Counted from the first letter of the stretch, positions 1 through 10,700 are shown. The stretch is DNA of 64,000 nt from Candidatus Sulfotelmatobacter sp. (GCA_035504415.1 DATJRY010000021.1:62001-126000), one strand, 5' to 3'. Numbers and translations: made by a program. Notes: generated by a model not told the origin, from the sequence alone.

Positions 1-16
1 GGACCGGCGCTCGAGG

Positions 17-847
17 TTACTCGGCCGCGAGCGCGATCTTGGCGGGGGTGTTCAGCTCCCCCGGGCCGGCCCGCTCCAGCAACGTCCCGACCGTGACGAA
101 GGTGTACCCCGCGCGGCGGAAACGGTCCACCAGCTCGGGCAGGATCGCGACCGTGGCCGTCCGGCCACTGTGGAGGAGCACGATCTCGGGCGCCGTCGCG
201 TGGTGCAGCAGGTGGTCCAGGAGCGTCGGGGCGCCGACGGCACGCCAATCGCCGGGATCGTCGTTCCACAAGATCGTGTCGAAGCCCGCGGCCTGCGCGG
301 CCCGGATGGTCGCCAGGGTGTAGCGCCCGTGGGGCGGACGGAAGAAGCGCGTCTCGGTCGCCTGGGGGGCGATCGCCTCCAGCATCGCCGCTCCGCCGCG
401 CAGCTCGGCCGTCACCTGGGCCGGGTCCAGCTTGTCGAGGTCGGGGTGGGTCAGGGTGTGGTCGCCGATCTCGCCGCCGGCCGCCGCGATCTCCCGCGCC
501 AGGTCGGGGAACTGCTGCGCGTCCCGCCCGATCAGGAAGAACGTCGCCGGCACGCCGAGGTCGTGCAGCGTCTGCAGCAAGAGCGGCGTCTGGATCGGGT
601 AGGGCCCGTCGTCGAAGGTCAGGGCGACCAGCTTCGGCCGGTCGGCCGCGGCCGCGCGGGCACCGCCCCGCAGCGCCGCCAGGCGCGCGCCCAGCGACGG
701 CCGCACCAGCGCCGCCGCGTCGGCGTCGCGGAGGATGACGGCCGGGCTGAGCAGATCGTCGCTCTTGATCCACAGGCGCCGGCCCGCGTACGCGCACAGC
801 GCCAGCACGAGCAGCGCCGCCCCGGCCAGCACCATCCGGCGGTTCAT
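17..847 (-). CDS. Polysaccharide deacetylase (NodB-homology, CE4)
   Basis: 276 aa, predicted exported or membrane-anchored metal-dependent deacetylase of cell-wall or exopolysaccharide N-acetyl groups. A hydrophobic N-terminal segment (about residues 5-21) fits a signal anchor. The NodB domain shows TFDDGP (77-82, with the catalytic and metal-binding Asp pair), the metal-binding HTLTH motif (H130, H134), RPPHGRY (170-176) and a late LHSG motif (225-228), so all five CE4 landmarks are present. It is the last gene of a minus-strand run, 4 nt after the LCP gene, which fits a shared role in envelope polysaccharide maturation. The exact substrate (peptidoglycan, chitin-like or other glycan) cannot be told from sequence. 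Confidence 0.9.
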   Translation of the reverse strand: MNRRMVLAGAALLVLALCAYAGRRLWIKSDDLLSPAVILRDADAAALVRPSLGARLAALRGGARAAAADRPKLVALTFDDGPYPIQTPLLLQTLHDLGVPATFFLIGRDAQQFPDLAREIAAAGGEIGDHTLTHPDLDKLDPAQVTAELRGGAAMLEAIAPQATETRFFRPPHGRYTLATIRAAQAAGFDTILWNDDPGDWRAVGAPTLLDHLLHHATAPEIVLLHSGRTATVAILPELVDRFRRAGYTFVTVGTLLERAGPGELNTPAKIALAAE

Positions 848-851
848 CGGC

Positions 852-2270
852 CTACGGCCGTGGGGTCGACGGGGTCGCGACGGCCGTCGCCGCGCTCAGC
901 GCGGCCGCCAGGTCCTGACCGGCGATCACCGTCACGACCGGGTGCGGCCCCGGCGTCGCGTCGGTTGCCGGCGAGACGACCGCGGCCGGCAGACCGAGGT
1001 CCTGGCGCACCCGCTCGCCCACCAGCGGCACGGTGGTCGCCGGGCGGATCTGGGTCGTGTCGTAGGTGAAGGCGTCGGCGTTTCCGACCGAGTCGACCGT
1101 GTAGCCGGCCTTGCGCAGCTTGGCCGCGACCGCGCCGGCCAGCCCCTTGACGCCGCTGCCGTTCTCGACGACCACGTGGATGCCGACCGGCTTCACCGCG
1201 GCCAGCGCGCTGGGCGGCGGCGACGGCGGCGTCCCGTACACGCCCAGCAGGTCGGCCACGAAGCGCGCCTTCTGCGCCTCGTCGGGGATGAGCACTTCGC
1301 CGTCGCGCGTCATCTGCGTGCCGGTGTAGCCGATGGTATCCATTTTGCTGAGCAGCTGCGCCGGCTTGACGTCCTTGAACGCGACCGCCAGCGACTTCTC
1401 CTGATCGAAGGTCAGGTCGGTCTTGATGTTGCGGTTCATCACGCCGATCAGCTCCGGGATGTGCGCGATGTCGTTGAACTTGTTCGCCTGCAGCTTGGCC
1501 AAGATGATCCGGATGACTTGCTGCTGCCGTTTGGTGCGGCACGGATCGCTGCACGCGTCGTGCCGGAAGCGGCTGTAGGCCTGCGCCTGATACCCGTTCA
1601 TGTGGTACACGCCCGGCTTGAAGTGGATGTGCAGATGCCCCCAGCTGTCGTCGTAGTTCATCGTCTCGGTCACCGGCACGTCGATTCCGCCGATCGCGTC
1701 GACCACGTCCTTGAGGCCGGCCGTGTTGATGACGACGTACTTGTCGAAGTGGCGGCCGTTGGGCAGCGTCGGCATCCCCAGGAAACTCCCGATCACCTGA
1801 TCGGCTTCCTTGGCGCCGCCGTCCGAGTACGCGCCGTTGATCTTCGCCAGGTGCCCGTTGAGCAGGACGCCGGTATCGCGCAGAACGGAGAACACCTTGA
1901 CGGTACGCGAGGGGAAGTCCATCCCGGCGACCATGATCGTGTCGCTGCGCGAGTGCGACGAGAACGGCTGATCGGTGAGCGTGTAGTCGTAGTCGATGCC
2001 CAGGATCATCACGTAGATGCGATCCTTGCCGAACGCCTCTTGCGGGGTGGCGACGAAATAACTGATCGCGGCGTCGGAAAAGCTGCGATGGGTTTGCAGC
2101 ATGCGCAGCGCGATCGCGCCGAACGCGACGCCGATCAGGATCAGCAGCGCGCCGGCCAGGTACTGCATGAAGTGGCGCACGCCGCCGCCGCCCGAAGGAG
2201 GCTGCGAACGCCGCCGCGGCCCGCCGGGGGGCGCCGGCGGCGGCGGATCGGCGATCAAGTACTTGCTCAC
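852..2270 (-). CDS. LytR-CpsA-Psr (LCP) family protein with LytR_C domain
   Basis: 472 aa. LCP enzymes transfer undecaprenyl-linked glycopolymers onto peptidoglycan or another acceptor outside the membrane. A proline-rich cytoplasmic N-terminus is followed by one membrane helix (about residues 36-57), then the LCP catalytic domain with the LGIDYD, RSDTIMVAGMD and SVLRDTGV segments that carry the Asp and Arg residues of the pyrophosphate site, and RFRHD further on. A C-terminal LytR_C domain (about 375-455, starting VVVENGSGVKGLA) follows. The start is a GTG whose GTGA overlaps the rimO stop, implying translational coupling. Its position beside a deacetylase supports an envelope role, although it is the rimO operon that drives it. 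Confidence 0.9.
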   Translation of the reverse strand: MSKYLIADPPPPAPPGGPRRRSQPPSGGGGVRHFMQYLAGALLILIGVAFGAIALRMLQTHRSFSDAAISYFVATPQEAFGKDRIYVMILGIDYDYTLTDQPFSSHSRSDTIMVAGMDFPSRTVKVFSVLRDTGVLLNGHLAKINGAYSDGGAKEADQVIGSFLGMPTLPNGRHFDKYVVINTAGLKDVVDAIGGIDVPVTETMNYDDSWGHLHIHFKPGVYHMNGYQAQAYSRFRHDACSDPCRTKRQQQVIRIILAKLQANKFNDIAHIPELIGVMNRNIKTDLTFDQEKSLAVAFKDVKPAQLLSKMDTIGYTGTQMTRDGEVLIPDEAQKARFVADLLGVYGTPPSPPPSALAAVKPVGIHVVVENGSGVKGLAGAVAAKLRKAGYTVDSVGNADAFTYDTTQIRPATTVPLVGERVRQDLGLPAAVVSPATDATPGPHPVVTVIAGQDLAAALSAATAVATPSTPRP

Positions 2271-3661
2271 CGCGCGGCGACCGCCGCCGGCACGAGCGTC
2301 CCGTAGAAGTCGAAGGCGGTGTTGCCGTCCAGGCGCACGTCGACGAAGGTCCCCGGCTCCGCCTCGCCGGCGAACGCGATCACGCCGTCGACCCCGGGCG
2401 CCTCGCCCATCGAACGGCCGACCAGCACCGACTGCGTGCGCAGCCCGACCGCCAGCGGATCGGTGCGGCGCAGCGTGCGCCGCTCTTCGACCAGCACCGG
2501 CACGACCTGACCCAGCCGCGCGGCGCGCGCGCGCTCCGAGGCGCGACGCTGCGCGTCACGCAGGCGCAGCAGCCGGCGCCGCTTCTCGCGCTCGGCGACC
2601 TGACCGCCGAGCTGCGCGCCCGGCGTTCCGTCCTCGCGTGAATACGTGAAGAACCCGACCCGGTCGAGCGCGGCGCGCTCGATCCACGACTCCAGCTCGG
2701 CGACGTGCTCCTCGGTCTCGCCGGGGAAGCCGACGATGAACGTCGAGCGCATCGTGATGCCGGGGACGCGCCGGCGGAAGTCCTCGACGATCTCGAGGTA
2801 TCGCTCGCCGTTCGCGGGCCGCAGCATCCCGCGCAGCACGGCCGGGCTGACGTGCTGCAGCGGCATGTCCATGTAGGTGCAGACCTTCGGCAGCGACGCC
2901 ATCGCGTCGATCAGCTCGCTGTCGACGGTCGCCGGGTAGAGGTACAGCAGGCGAATCCAGACCAGCCCGTCGATCTCGTGCAGCCGGTGCAGCAGGTGCG
3001 CCAAGCCGCCGCGGCGCCAGCCGCGGTCGCGGCCCCACATCGAGGTGTCCTGCGCGATGAGGATCAGCTCTTTGGTGCCGCTGGCCGCCAGCGCGCGCGC
3101 CTCGGCCAGGATCGACTCCTCGCTGCGCGAGCGGAAGCCGCCGCGCAGCTGCGGGATGATGCAGAACGTGCACGGGTGATCGCAGCCTTCGGCGATCTTC
3201 AGGTACGCGGTCGCCGAGGGCGTGGTGATCAGGCGCGGCAGAAAGTCGTGCTCGGGCTCGGCTTCGAAGCCCAGCCGCACCGGTTTGCGCCCGGCGCGCG
3301 CGTCGTCGAGCAGGTCGACGATCGAAGCGTACGCGCCGGTTCCGATGACGCCGTCGATCTCGGGGATCAGCGATTGCAGCTCGTCCCCGAAGCGCTGCGA
3401 GAGACAGCCGGCGACGATCAGCTGCTGCCCGGCGCGTTTGCGCTCGGCGTGCTCGAGGATCGTCTCGGTCGACTCGGCCTTGGCCGGGTCGATGAACGCG
3501 CAGGTGTTGATGACGACCGCGTCCGCCTCGTCGGCGTCGGGCACGAGCGACCACCCGGCGGCACCGAGCTTCGCGATCATCACCTCGGAATCGACGAGGT
3601 TCTTCGCGCAGCCCAGCGACACGAACGAAACGGTGGGGGTCTTCTCTGCGAGAGCGCTCAC
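2267..3661 (-). CDS. rimO: Ribosomal protein S12 methylthiotransferase RimO
   Basis: 464 aa radical-SAM enzyme that methylthiolates a conserved aspartate of ribosomal protein S12. The N-terminal UPF0004 domain has three cluster cysteines (C18 in SLGCAKN, C54 in INTCAF, C86 in VAGCLSQ). The radical-SAM motif is CDHPCTFC (C160, C164, C167), and a C-terminal TRAM-like domain ends the protein. SLGCAKN and AEGCDHPCTFCIIP are diagnostic of RimO rather than MiaB. The frame is open for another 106 codons upstream, but that part lies over yajQ and is not coding. The GTG at 3661 puts the conserved SFVSLGCAKN at the normal distance from the N-terminus and sits 11 nt after the yajQ stop. Confidence 0.95.
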   Translation of the reverse strand: MSALAEKTPTVSFVSLGCAKNLVDSEVMIAKLGAAGWSLVPDADEADAVVINTCAFIDPAKAESTETILEHAERKRAGQQLIVAGCLSQRFGDELQSLIPEIDGVIGTGAYASIVDLLDDARAGRKPVRLGFEAEPEHDFLPRLITTPSATAYLKIAEGCDHPCTFCIIPQLRGGFRSRSEESILAEARALAASGTKELILIAQDTSMWGRDRGWRRGGLAHLLHRLHEIDGLVWIRLLYLYPATVDSELIDAMASLPKVCTYMDMPLQHVSPAVLRGMLRPANGERYLEIVEDFRRRVPGITMRSTFIVGFPGETEEHVAELESWIERAALDRVGFFTYSREDGTPGAQLGGQVAEREKRRRLLRLRDAQRRASERARAARLGQVVPVLVEERRTLRRTDPLAVGLRTQSVLVGRSMGEAPGVDGVIAFAGEAEPGTFVDVRLDGNTAFDFYGTLVPAAVAAR

Positions 3662-3672
3662 GCCGACAACAA

Positions 3673-4164
3673 CTACCTGTAATTCACGAACTGCAGGGGC
3701 AGCTCGTAGTCCAGCCCCTTGAGGAGCTGAATCACCTTTTGCAGATCGTCCTTGGACTTGGCTGAGACCCGGATCTGCTCGTCCTGGTATTGCGCCTGGA
3801 CTTTCAGCTTGGCGGCCTTGATGGCCTCGATCAGCGCTTTGGATTTGTCTTTCGGAATCCCGGCGCGCACGACAACTTTTTGCCGCAGTGCTCCGCCCGA
3901 GGCGTTCTCCGGCTCTTTCACCTCGAAGGCCTTCAGGTCGATCCCTCGCTTGACCGCCTTGGACTGGACGATGTCCCACACGTTCTTGAGCTTGAGCGCG
4001 TCGTCGGCGAGCAGCGTGATCGTTCCGTTCGCTTCTTCGATCGACGCGATCGAGTTCTTGAAATCGAAGCGGCCCGCGATCTCTTTGCGGGCCTGGTTGA
4101 GGGCGTTGTCGAGCTCTTGCTCATCGACGCGCGAAACGACGTCGAACGAGGAGTCGGAGGGCAT
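3673..4164 (-). CDS. yajQ: YajQ family nucleotide-binding protein (DUF520)
   Basis: 163 aa, the usual length of the family. It begins MPSDSSFDVVSRVDEQEL and shows the typical KNSIASIE and RVSAKSKDDLQKVI segments, ending at LQFVNYR. YajQ proteins bind nucleotides; in Xanthomonas a member is a cyclic-di-GMP receptor, which is worth noting because a c-di-GMP locus occurs later in the window, but no link is shown here. It lies between rodZ (21 nt upstream) and rimO (11 nt downstream) in one minus-strand run. The start ATG is preceded by GAGGA about 10 nt upstream. Confidence 0.93.
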   Translation of the reverse strand: MPSDSSFDVVSRVDEQELDNALNQARKEIAGRFDFKNSIASIEEANGTITLLADDALKLKNVWDIVQSKAVKRGIDLKAFEVKEPENASGGALRQKVVVRAGIPKDKSKALIEAIKAAKLKVQAQYQDEQIRVSAKSKDDLQKVIQLLKGLDYELPLQFVNYR

Positions 4165-4185
4165 AGCGGGTGGGTCCTCGGGGTC

Positions 4186-4929
4186 TTACAGGGTGTAGCG
4201 CTGTTCGACGACGTCGCCCGATTTGCCGAGCGGCGGGAGCGTCCGTCCGTCGACCACGAGCCGAACCCCGCCGGCGTTGCCGATCCGAACGTCGGCGACG
4301 TGGCCGGTGAACGACTTGGCGGTTCCGGCCGGTAACGTTCCTTCGACGACGGTCGTCCCGTCGACCGTGACCCGCACCCAGGAGGGCTCGGTCACGTGCA
4401 GCGCCAGCTGGTGCTTGGGCGCCGGCGTCGGGCTGACGGTCGGCGCCGGGCTGGGACTGGCCGACGAGGCCGCGTCGGGCGCCGTCCCGGCCTGGGACCC
4501 GCTCGCCGTCCCCTGCGGTTGCGGCGCGGCCGTGGCCTGGGCGACGTCGCTCGGACCGTTCTGGGTGTACGAGAAATATTCGAAGGCGACGAACCCGACC
4601 AGCAGCAGCGCGACCAGAATCCCGCCGATCGCCCACGGCGAGAGCCCGCTGCGCTCGCGCTCGGCGGTGACGACCGGCGCCGTCGCCGGGCGCTCGCTGG
4701 GCGCCGTCTCGTTGAACTCGGCGACGGCTGCCTCGGCGTCGAGACCGAGGAAGCGCGCGTAGGTGCGGATGAAGCCGCGCACGTAGACCGGGGCCCCGAT
4801 CGCGGGCCAGTCTTCCGTCTCGATGGCGTGCAGATAGACCGAACGGATGTGGATCTGTTCGGCGACGTCCGAGAGGCTGAGCCCGCGCGCTTCCCGCGCG
4901 CTTCGGAATCTCTCCCCGAGCGCAGGCAT
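4186..4929 (-). CDS. rodZ: RodZ-like HTH membrane protein (HTH_25 + DUF4115)
   Basis: 247 aa. Residues 5-68 form the RodZ/HTH_25 helix-turn-helix (GERFRSAREARGLSLSDVAE and VYLHAIETEDW). A single membrane helix at about 97-117 follows, then a Pro/Ala/Ser/Thr-rich extracytoplasmic linker (130-172) and a C-terminal DUF4115 domain (175-245, VTEPSWVRVTVDG). RodZ anchors MreB to the membrane in cell-shape control; the architecture matches, but no mre genes are in the window, so the role is assigned by domain order alone. First gene of the minus-strand envelope/translation run, divergent from mnmA with a 50 nt gap that must hold both promoters. Confidence 0.85.
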   Translation of the reverse strand: MPALGERFRSAREARGLSLSDVAEQIHIRSVYLHAIETEDWPAIGAPVYVRGFIRTYARFLGLDAEAAVAEFNETAPSERPATAPVVTAERERSGLSPWAIGGILVALLLVGFVAFEYFSYTQNGPSDVAQATAAPQPQGTASGSQAGTAPDAASSASPSPAPTVSPTPAPKHQLALHVTEPSWVRVTVDGTTVVEGTLPAGTAKSFTGHVADVRIGNAGGVRLVVDGRTLPPLGKSGDVVEQRYTL

Positions 4930-4979
4930 GACCGCACCTTTGCGGGCGCACCCCGTTCTCCTGGTCGCGTGTTACAGTC

Positions 4980-6068
4980 GTGGAGACGATGACGGAGCGC
5001 GTGCGCGTCGTCGCCGCGATGAGCGGCGGCGTCGATTCGGCGGTGGCGGCCGGCCTCTTGGTGGAGGCCGGCTTCGACGTGCTCGGCGTCACCATGAAGA
5101 TGTACGCGCCGACGAAGCCCGCGCACGCGAAGTCGTGCTGCGGCGCCGACGACTTCGACGACGCCCGGCGCAGCGCGGCGGCGCTGGGGATTCCGCACTA
5201 CGTGCTCGACTTCGAGGAAGCGTTCCGGCGCGGCGTCGTCGAGCGCTTCGCGCGCGACTACGCCGCCGGCCGCACGCCTAACCCGTGCGTCTCCTGCAAC
5301 AACGAGGTCAAGCTGGGCACGCTGCGCGCCTACGCCGACCGGCTGGGCGCGCGCTACGTCGCCACCGGCCACTACGCGCGGCTCGAGCACGGCACCGACG
5401 GCCCCCACTTGTATCGCAGCGCGTCGGCCAAGGACCAGGCCTACGCGCTGGCGCAGCTGACGCCGGCCCAGCTGGGCAGCCTTCTCCTTCCGCTCGGCGA
5501 GGCGACCAAGGAACAGACGCGCGCGCATGCCGCCCGCCTCGGACTGCCGGTGGCCGAAAAGACCGAGTCGCAGGACATCTGCTTCGTCGAGGGCGGCGAC
5601 TACCGCGACGTGCTGGCGCGATTGGCGCCGCAGACCGCGCGGCCGGGCGTCGTGGTCACCAGCGACGGCGCGGTGGTCGGCGCGCACGCCGGGATCGGCG
5701 GCTACACGGTCGGCCAGCGACGCGGCTTGCCGGCCGGCGAGGGGCCGCGTTACGTGACGCGCGTCGACGCCGCGACGAACACGATCGTCATCGGGCGTGA
5801 AGACGAGCTGGGCGTCGACGGTCTGATCGCCGACGAGCTCAACCTGATCCGCCCCGAACGTTTCGCCGGCGGCGCCGCCGACGTGCTGGCGATGACGCGG
5901 TATCGCGCTCGTCCGGCCGCGGCGCGCGCGACCGTCGCCGGCGACGGCACGCTGCGGCTCGCGTTCTTGGAACCGCAGCGCGCGGTCAGCCCGGGCCAGC
6001 TGGTCGCGCTGCTCGATCTCGGCGGCGACGAAGTGCTCGGCGCGGCGACGATCCGCTCCACCACCTGA
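4980..6068 (+). CDS. mnmA: tRNA-specific 2-thiouridylase MnmA
   Basis: 362 aa enzyme that puts sulfur on U34 of tRNA(Lys, Glu, Gln). The PP-loop SGGVDSAV is at 15-22. The catalytic cysteines are C103 (in [11 protein letters not shown]) and C201 (in SQDICFVEG), the expected positions for the persulfide/disulfide pair. HYAR, KDQAY and the C-terminal barrel ([24 protein letters not shown]) are conserved. The start is either GTG 4980 or ATG 4989; neither has a strong Shine-Dalgarno sequence, and the longer form is given. A strong terminator follows 20 nt after the stop, so it is probably monocistronic. Confidence 0.95.
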   Translation: METMTERVRVVAAMSGGVDSAVAAGLLVEAGFDVLGVTMKMYAPTKPAHAKSCCGADDFDDARRSAAALGIPHYVLDFEEAFRRGVVERFARDYAAGRTPNPCVSCNNEVKLGTLRAYADRLGARYVATGHYARLEHGTDGPHLYRSASAKDQAYALAQLTPAQLGSLLLPLGEATKEQTRAHAARLGLPVAEKTESQDICFVEGGDYRDVLARLAPQTARPGVVVTSDGAVVGAHAGIGGYTVGQRRGLPAGEGPRYVTRVDAATNTIVIGREDELGVDGLIADELNLIRPERFAGGAADVLAMTRYRARPAAARATVAGDGTLRLAFLEPQRAVSPGQLVALLDLGGDEVLGAATIRSTT

Positions 6069-6088
6069 GCCGCGTCGCAACAAAAAGA

Positions 6089-6120
6089 AAGAACCCCCGC
6101 CGGAGCGGGGGTTCTTCGTT
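6089..6120. terminator. Bidirectional intrinsic terminator between mnmA and the lipoprotein gene
   Basis: A 12-bp perfect stem with arms AAGAACCCCCGC (6089-6100) and GCGGGGGTTCTT (6105-6116), and loop CGGA. An A-rich flank lies on the left (CAAAAAGAAA, giving a U-rich run for the minus strand) and T-rich sequence on the right. It separates two convergent genes. Confidence 0.9.
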
Positions 6121-6133
6121 ACACCCGGTGGTG

Positions 6134-7714
6134 TTAGTGGATGGCGGGGAGGCTGCTGAGGTGCACCGCGTGGAGCCGTGCCGGCTTGCGGAGCTTCTGC
6201 ACCGCACCCGTGTACGGGCCGGCCACGCCGTATTGGTAGTACACCGGCACGCCGATCGAGATGTCGGCTTGACCGTTGGCGCCCGTGATCGTCGGGGCTT
6301 GCTTCCCGTACTGCTGCGAAGCTTCGTAGAGCGGGAAGTCGAGCCCGATGACCTGGACGCTGTAGATGTCGCCCGGGGTCGCCGTGCCGCCGTTCGCGGT
6401 CGTATTGGCCGTCGCGGTGCAGAGCGTCGGTGACGCTTGCAGCGTGTGCGAGGTGCCGTAGTTGATGTTCGGCCCCAAGGTGTCGCCGAGCGCTCCCGTC
6501 GACCCTCCTTCGATCACGACCGTGTACGACACGTACGGCGCGATCGCGCCGCTGAGGCTCGGTCCGAGCGTCCCTTGGCAGTTCGCGTTCGAACTGGCGG
6601 TCGGGGTCGGGCCGACGTCGCTGATGTTGACGATGGCCTCGGTCACGCCGGCTGGCAGCGTATACGGGGTCGTCGTTCCGGCGACCACGACCTCGGTCGC
6701 GCCGCCGTTTCCGTCTTCGAGCAACGCCGCGGGCGGCATTGCCGGAAGCAGAGCGGAGGACGCGATGTTCGCGGTCCTCGTAAGCGTCGCGTACGAGGAA
6801 GAACCGCTCGAGCTCTGGCCGGTCGGAACGGTCAGGTTGAGCGTGTACGTCCCGACCGGTTGCGTGACGTTCTCGAAGACGGTCATGCCTTCGATCGCGC
6901 CGTTGACCGCACCGAGGTCCGTCGTACCGTCACGATCGCCCATGTCATTGGGCCCCGGATAGGCCGGCGGGCCTCCCCACTCGACCGACGGACCCGCGGC
7001 AAGCGTGCCGTCGTCGTAGAGCGGCAACGGGTACGGTGAGTAGCTGAACGCCGTCCCGTTGCTCTGCGAGTTCGCCGGCATGAGGCCCATGCCGAACACG
7101 CCGCCCGACTGCCCGAACGTGGTCGTATTCGGAAGGACCGTGCCGCCGTTCACCGTGCACGGCGTGGTGGAATCGCAGATCAGCGAGGTCGGACGAACGC
7201 TTTGCGGCGTTCCTTCGATCTCGCCGGTGCCGCTGGTCGACGACGCGAGAATCTCCGAGCCGCTCGGGCCGCTCGGAGTGGTCGCACCGGCGCTTGCGGC
7301 GTTCGGTGTCGGCGGGAAGGTCGGCGTGTAGCCGTTCGCCCCGAGGGTCGGGCACGTTCCACCAAACGCGGTGGTGAAGTCCGGTTGTCCCGCGGCGTTC
7401 CCAGGTCCGCCACCGGCGCAGCCTTGCAACGGTGCCGCCCCGGAGATCGAGAACGGGCCGGTGATCTGCGGCGTGCTCACCAGCACGGCGCTCAAGCCGT
7501 TGCTCTGGCGATACGTCGCGATGACCTGCAAGCCGCTCGCCTGACCGTAAATGTTCGCGGTTCCGACGGCGAATTGCAGCGTCCCGTAGTTCGGAGACAC
7601 TGGATTCACGCTGTGCGTGGCCGGCGGCCCCTGCGCGCCCTGGCCGCAAGCGGCCAGGGCGAGCGCGGCGGCGCCGCTGAGGAACAGGAGATATGGATTT
7701 ACTCTAGCGTTCAT
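6134..7714 (-). CDS. Large secreted lipoprotein of unknown function
   Basis: 526 aa. A type II signal peptide with lipobox LAAC (C23) is clear, so the mature protein should be lipid-anchored. The rest is low in charged residues and rich in Gly, Ser, Thr, Pro and Asn, with several predicted beta-rich stretches and no motif I can assign to a family. It starts 4 nt after the stop of the TonB-type receptor gene and is almost certainly co-transcribed with it. The receptor-lipoprotein order is like SusC/SusD pairs, but no SusD helical repeat signature is visible, so function as a surface ligand-binding partner is only an inference. Confidence 0.8.
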   Translation of the reverse strand: MNARVNPYLLFLSGAAALALAACGQGAQGPPATHSVNPVSPNYGTLQFAVGTANIYGQASGLQVIATYRQSNGLSAVLVSTPQITGPFSISGAAPLQGCAGGGPGNAAGQPDFTTAFGGTCPTLGANGYTPTFPPTPNAASAGATTPSGPSGSEILASSTSGTGEIEGTPQSVRPTSLICDSTTPCTVNGGTVLPNTTTFGQSGGVFGMGLMPANSQSNGTAFSYSPYPLPLYDDGTLAAGPSVEWGGPPAYPGPNDMGDRDGTTDLGAVNGAIEGMTVFENVTQPVGTYTLNLTVPTGQSSSGSSSYATLTRTANIASSALLPAMPPAALLEDGNGGATEVVVAGTTTPYTLPAGVTEAIVNISDVGPTPTASSNANCQGTLGPSLSGAIAPYVSYTVVIEGGSTGALGDTLGPNINYGTSHTLQASPTLCTATANTTANGGTATPGDIYSVQVIGLDFPLYEASQQYGKQAPTITGANGQADISIGVPVYYQYGVAGPYTGAVQKLRKPARLHAVHLSSLPAIH

Positions 7715-7718
7715 CCAG

Positions 7719-10700
7719 CTAGAACTTTCTCTGTACGTAGAAATTGAAGTTGATCCCGGCGTTGTACGGGAGCAGGAACGCGCCGTTCGGCCCGCCGTTG
7801 TAGTAGCCTTCGTCGCGCACGCCGGCCTCGTAGTACGAGTAGAACGGGCTCGCCGGATTGGAGTCCGTGATGTTCTGCCCCGTCTGCGGACCGGCCACGC
7901 CCGTCGCGACCGCCTGATACTTCGGGTTGTCGTACGGGATGCCGTAGTGATTGTTGGTGACGTTGGCGATGTAGACGCCGATCGTCGTGCGCTGATCCTG
8001 GCCCATGTTGTACTCGAGGTCGAGGTTCAGCGTGTCGGTCGGGTTCGAGAGCGCACCGCCCGGCAGCGGCGCACCGTTGTAGCCGCGCGTCGCGGCGATG
8101 TTCGGGTGCAGGTACGAGCCCGGATTCGACGGGTCGACGTACGAGAACGCGTTGTTCGCCTGGAACGGCAGGCCGTAGCCGCCGATCGGTCCAGCCGCGC
8201 CGAAATTGGTCGACGGAATTTCGGTGACGAAGCCGTTGACCGAGGAGAAGGTCTCGTTGCCGACGCCGATCGGGTAGCCGGTGCTGGCCATGAAGATCGG
8301 GGTGATCTTGAAGCCCTTGCGGGTCTTGTACGAGACGGCCGTGTCGACGTTGAACGGCGGCAGCGTGTTGGTGCGGTACACCTGGCTGGTGCCGGTCAAG
8401 AGCAACGAGGGGACGAGGCCCGGCAGCGAGTCGGACGCGTATTGCGCGTTCTGACCGCAGCAGGCCGGGGGAACGGTGGTGAACTCGCTCAGGTAGTTCG
8501 CGGTCAGGTAGCCGCCCCAGCCGTACGGCCGGTCCGGCGCCGTGATGTTGAACTCCATGCCGAACGCCTTCTCGATGCCGTCCGGACGGACGTTGAAGAC
8601 GGAGCCCGAGACGATACCGGTCGCCGGGTCCGGGGGACCCGTCGAGAGCAGCACGTCCTCGTAGACGTTGAAGCCGCGGCGCCACCACCCGGTGAGCTTG
8701 GTGCCCCAGCCCGTCAGGAAGCCCTTCGTGAACTGGTGGCTGTACTCGACGTCGTAGTTGCTGAACGTTTCTTGCGCGGTGCCGCCGTAGTCCGGCGCGT
8801 CGCCGAGCTGATCCCACGCCCAGAACAACTGCTGCGCGTAGTTCGCGCAGGGGAAGAAGTAGCCCGCATACGGGGCCGAGGTCGCGATGCCGGGGTTCAG
8901 CTTCGCGCCGGGCACGTTGGGCGTGTTGTTGAAGCCGGATCCGCAGGTCGGACTCGTCGTCTGGTCACCCAGCGGCGCGAGCTGATTGAGGATCGGATTC
9001 ACGTCCGAGATGTTGAACGGCGTACCGCCGGTCTGACCGTACGCGAACTCGACCGAACGGCCGTACGAGGCGCGCAGCGCGTCGTTCGGCGTGAGGTCGT
9101 ACACCGCGGCGAAACGCGGCTGGATGATGTGCGGCTGCAGGAAGCCCGCGCCGAGCTGCGGCGTGCCCAGGTCGGACGGGTTGTAATCGGCTTCCGCACC
9201 GGCGTAGGGGTTGGCGCCCCACTTGTAGTTCGCGATGTCCTCGCGCAGACCGTAGTCGAGCTTCAGCTTCGGCGTGACGGTCCACTGGTCGCGGATGCCG
9301 ATGCCGTAGTTCTGGAAGTCCGACCCGTGGTAGTCGATGCCGAACAGCGGGATCTGCACCGGAACGCCACCGTCGTGGTCGTAGATGTAGCAGCCGCCCG
9401 CGGTCGGGCAGACGCCGCCCACCGGAACCTGGAAGTCGGCGTACGACGGCATTCCGCCCACGCCGTAGATCGCGTCCTGGTCCAGGTACAGCAGCAACGC
9501 GCTGTAGGTCGGCTCTTCGGCCGTCCAGCGCGGGTGGTCGTTCTCCAAACGCGTCGCCAGCGTCACCAGGTGATTGGTTCCGAACTGGTGGCTGAGGTTG
9601 AGGTCGAAGCCCGCGCGCGAGCCGCCGATGTCCTCATAGAGCGGCGTGTCCGCGAACGCGCCGGTATCTGCCTGGTTGGTGATCTGGTCCTGTGCCCAGT
9701 TGAACCAGTCCGCCGTCAGGAACGTCGTCGAGTTCAACGCGTTCGTGTAGCCCAGCTTGAAGAAGTGGGTGTTCGAGGACTGGTAGATCGTCGGGCTGGC
9801 CGGCGTGGTCGCCTGCGAGCCGTAGGGCAGCGGGGCGAACAGGCTCGAGTCGAACCCGAACTGGGTGAAGTTCGCCTCTTGAATCGGGTTCGCGTTGTAG
9901 TACGGCACCAGCGCGCCGTAATCGCCGTAAACGTCCTCGACGGTGTCGCGGTACAGGATCTGCACCGACTGATTCTGATTCTTGCCGAAGCGGACGATCA
10001 GGTTGTCGAGGAAGTCGCTGTGGTTGATCGCGCTCGGGCCGCCGTACTCGCCGAGCGAGGCCGCGGACGCGCCGAACGGCGCATAGAGCGGAGCGTAGTC
10101 GTCCATGTCGATCGCGAGATAGTTCGAGATCGAGCCGTTACGCGTCGCGATACCGTAGTCGAGGTCGTACTGACCGTTGCGGTACGGATTGCCGAACGTG
10201 TAGCTGGCGATGCCGCCGGCCGGATAGGTGCCGCGCGGCGGGATGATGTTGATCACGCCGGCACCGATGTTGCCCTGCGTGGCGTCACCCGCGCCGGAGA
10301 TGACCTGCACCGAACCACCGGTGCCCGAAGCGAAGCCGTTCAGGTAACCGCCGGTGCGGAACAGACCGGCGCCGCCGTTCGCGTCGAAGAACGGCGCGGT
10401 GTAGTTCACGCCGTCGAGCTGGTAGCCGATTTCCGTGCCTTGCGAGCCGCGGATCGCGATGCTGCCGCTGCTGTCCTCTTGGACACCCGGCGCGGCGAGC
10501 AGCAGCTGCCGCTCGTCGGTGTTCGTCGCGGTGCCGAGGGCCTGCGCGATGCGCTGTCCGCTCAGCGTCGTCTGGTCGATCGTCTGCGACGGCTGGAAGG
10601 CCGAGTTCGGCGAGTGGACCGAGACGCGGCCGATGACGCGCCGGCTCATCGTGATCGTGTTGAGGTTCTGGTTCTGGTCGCCCAGAATGGTAACACCGGT

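Noticed and set aside
3662-3979. 106-codon upstream extension of rimO
   Set aside because: It covers yajQ in another frame and lacks similarity; the conserved RimO N-terminus begins after GTG 3661.
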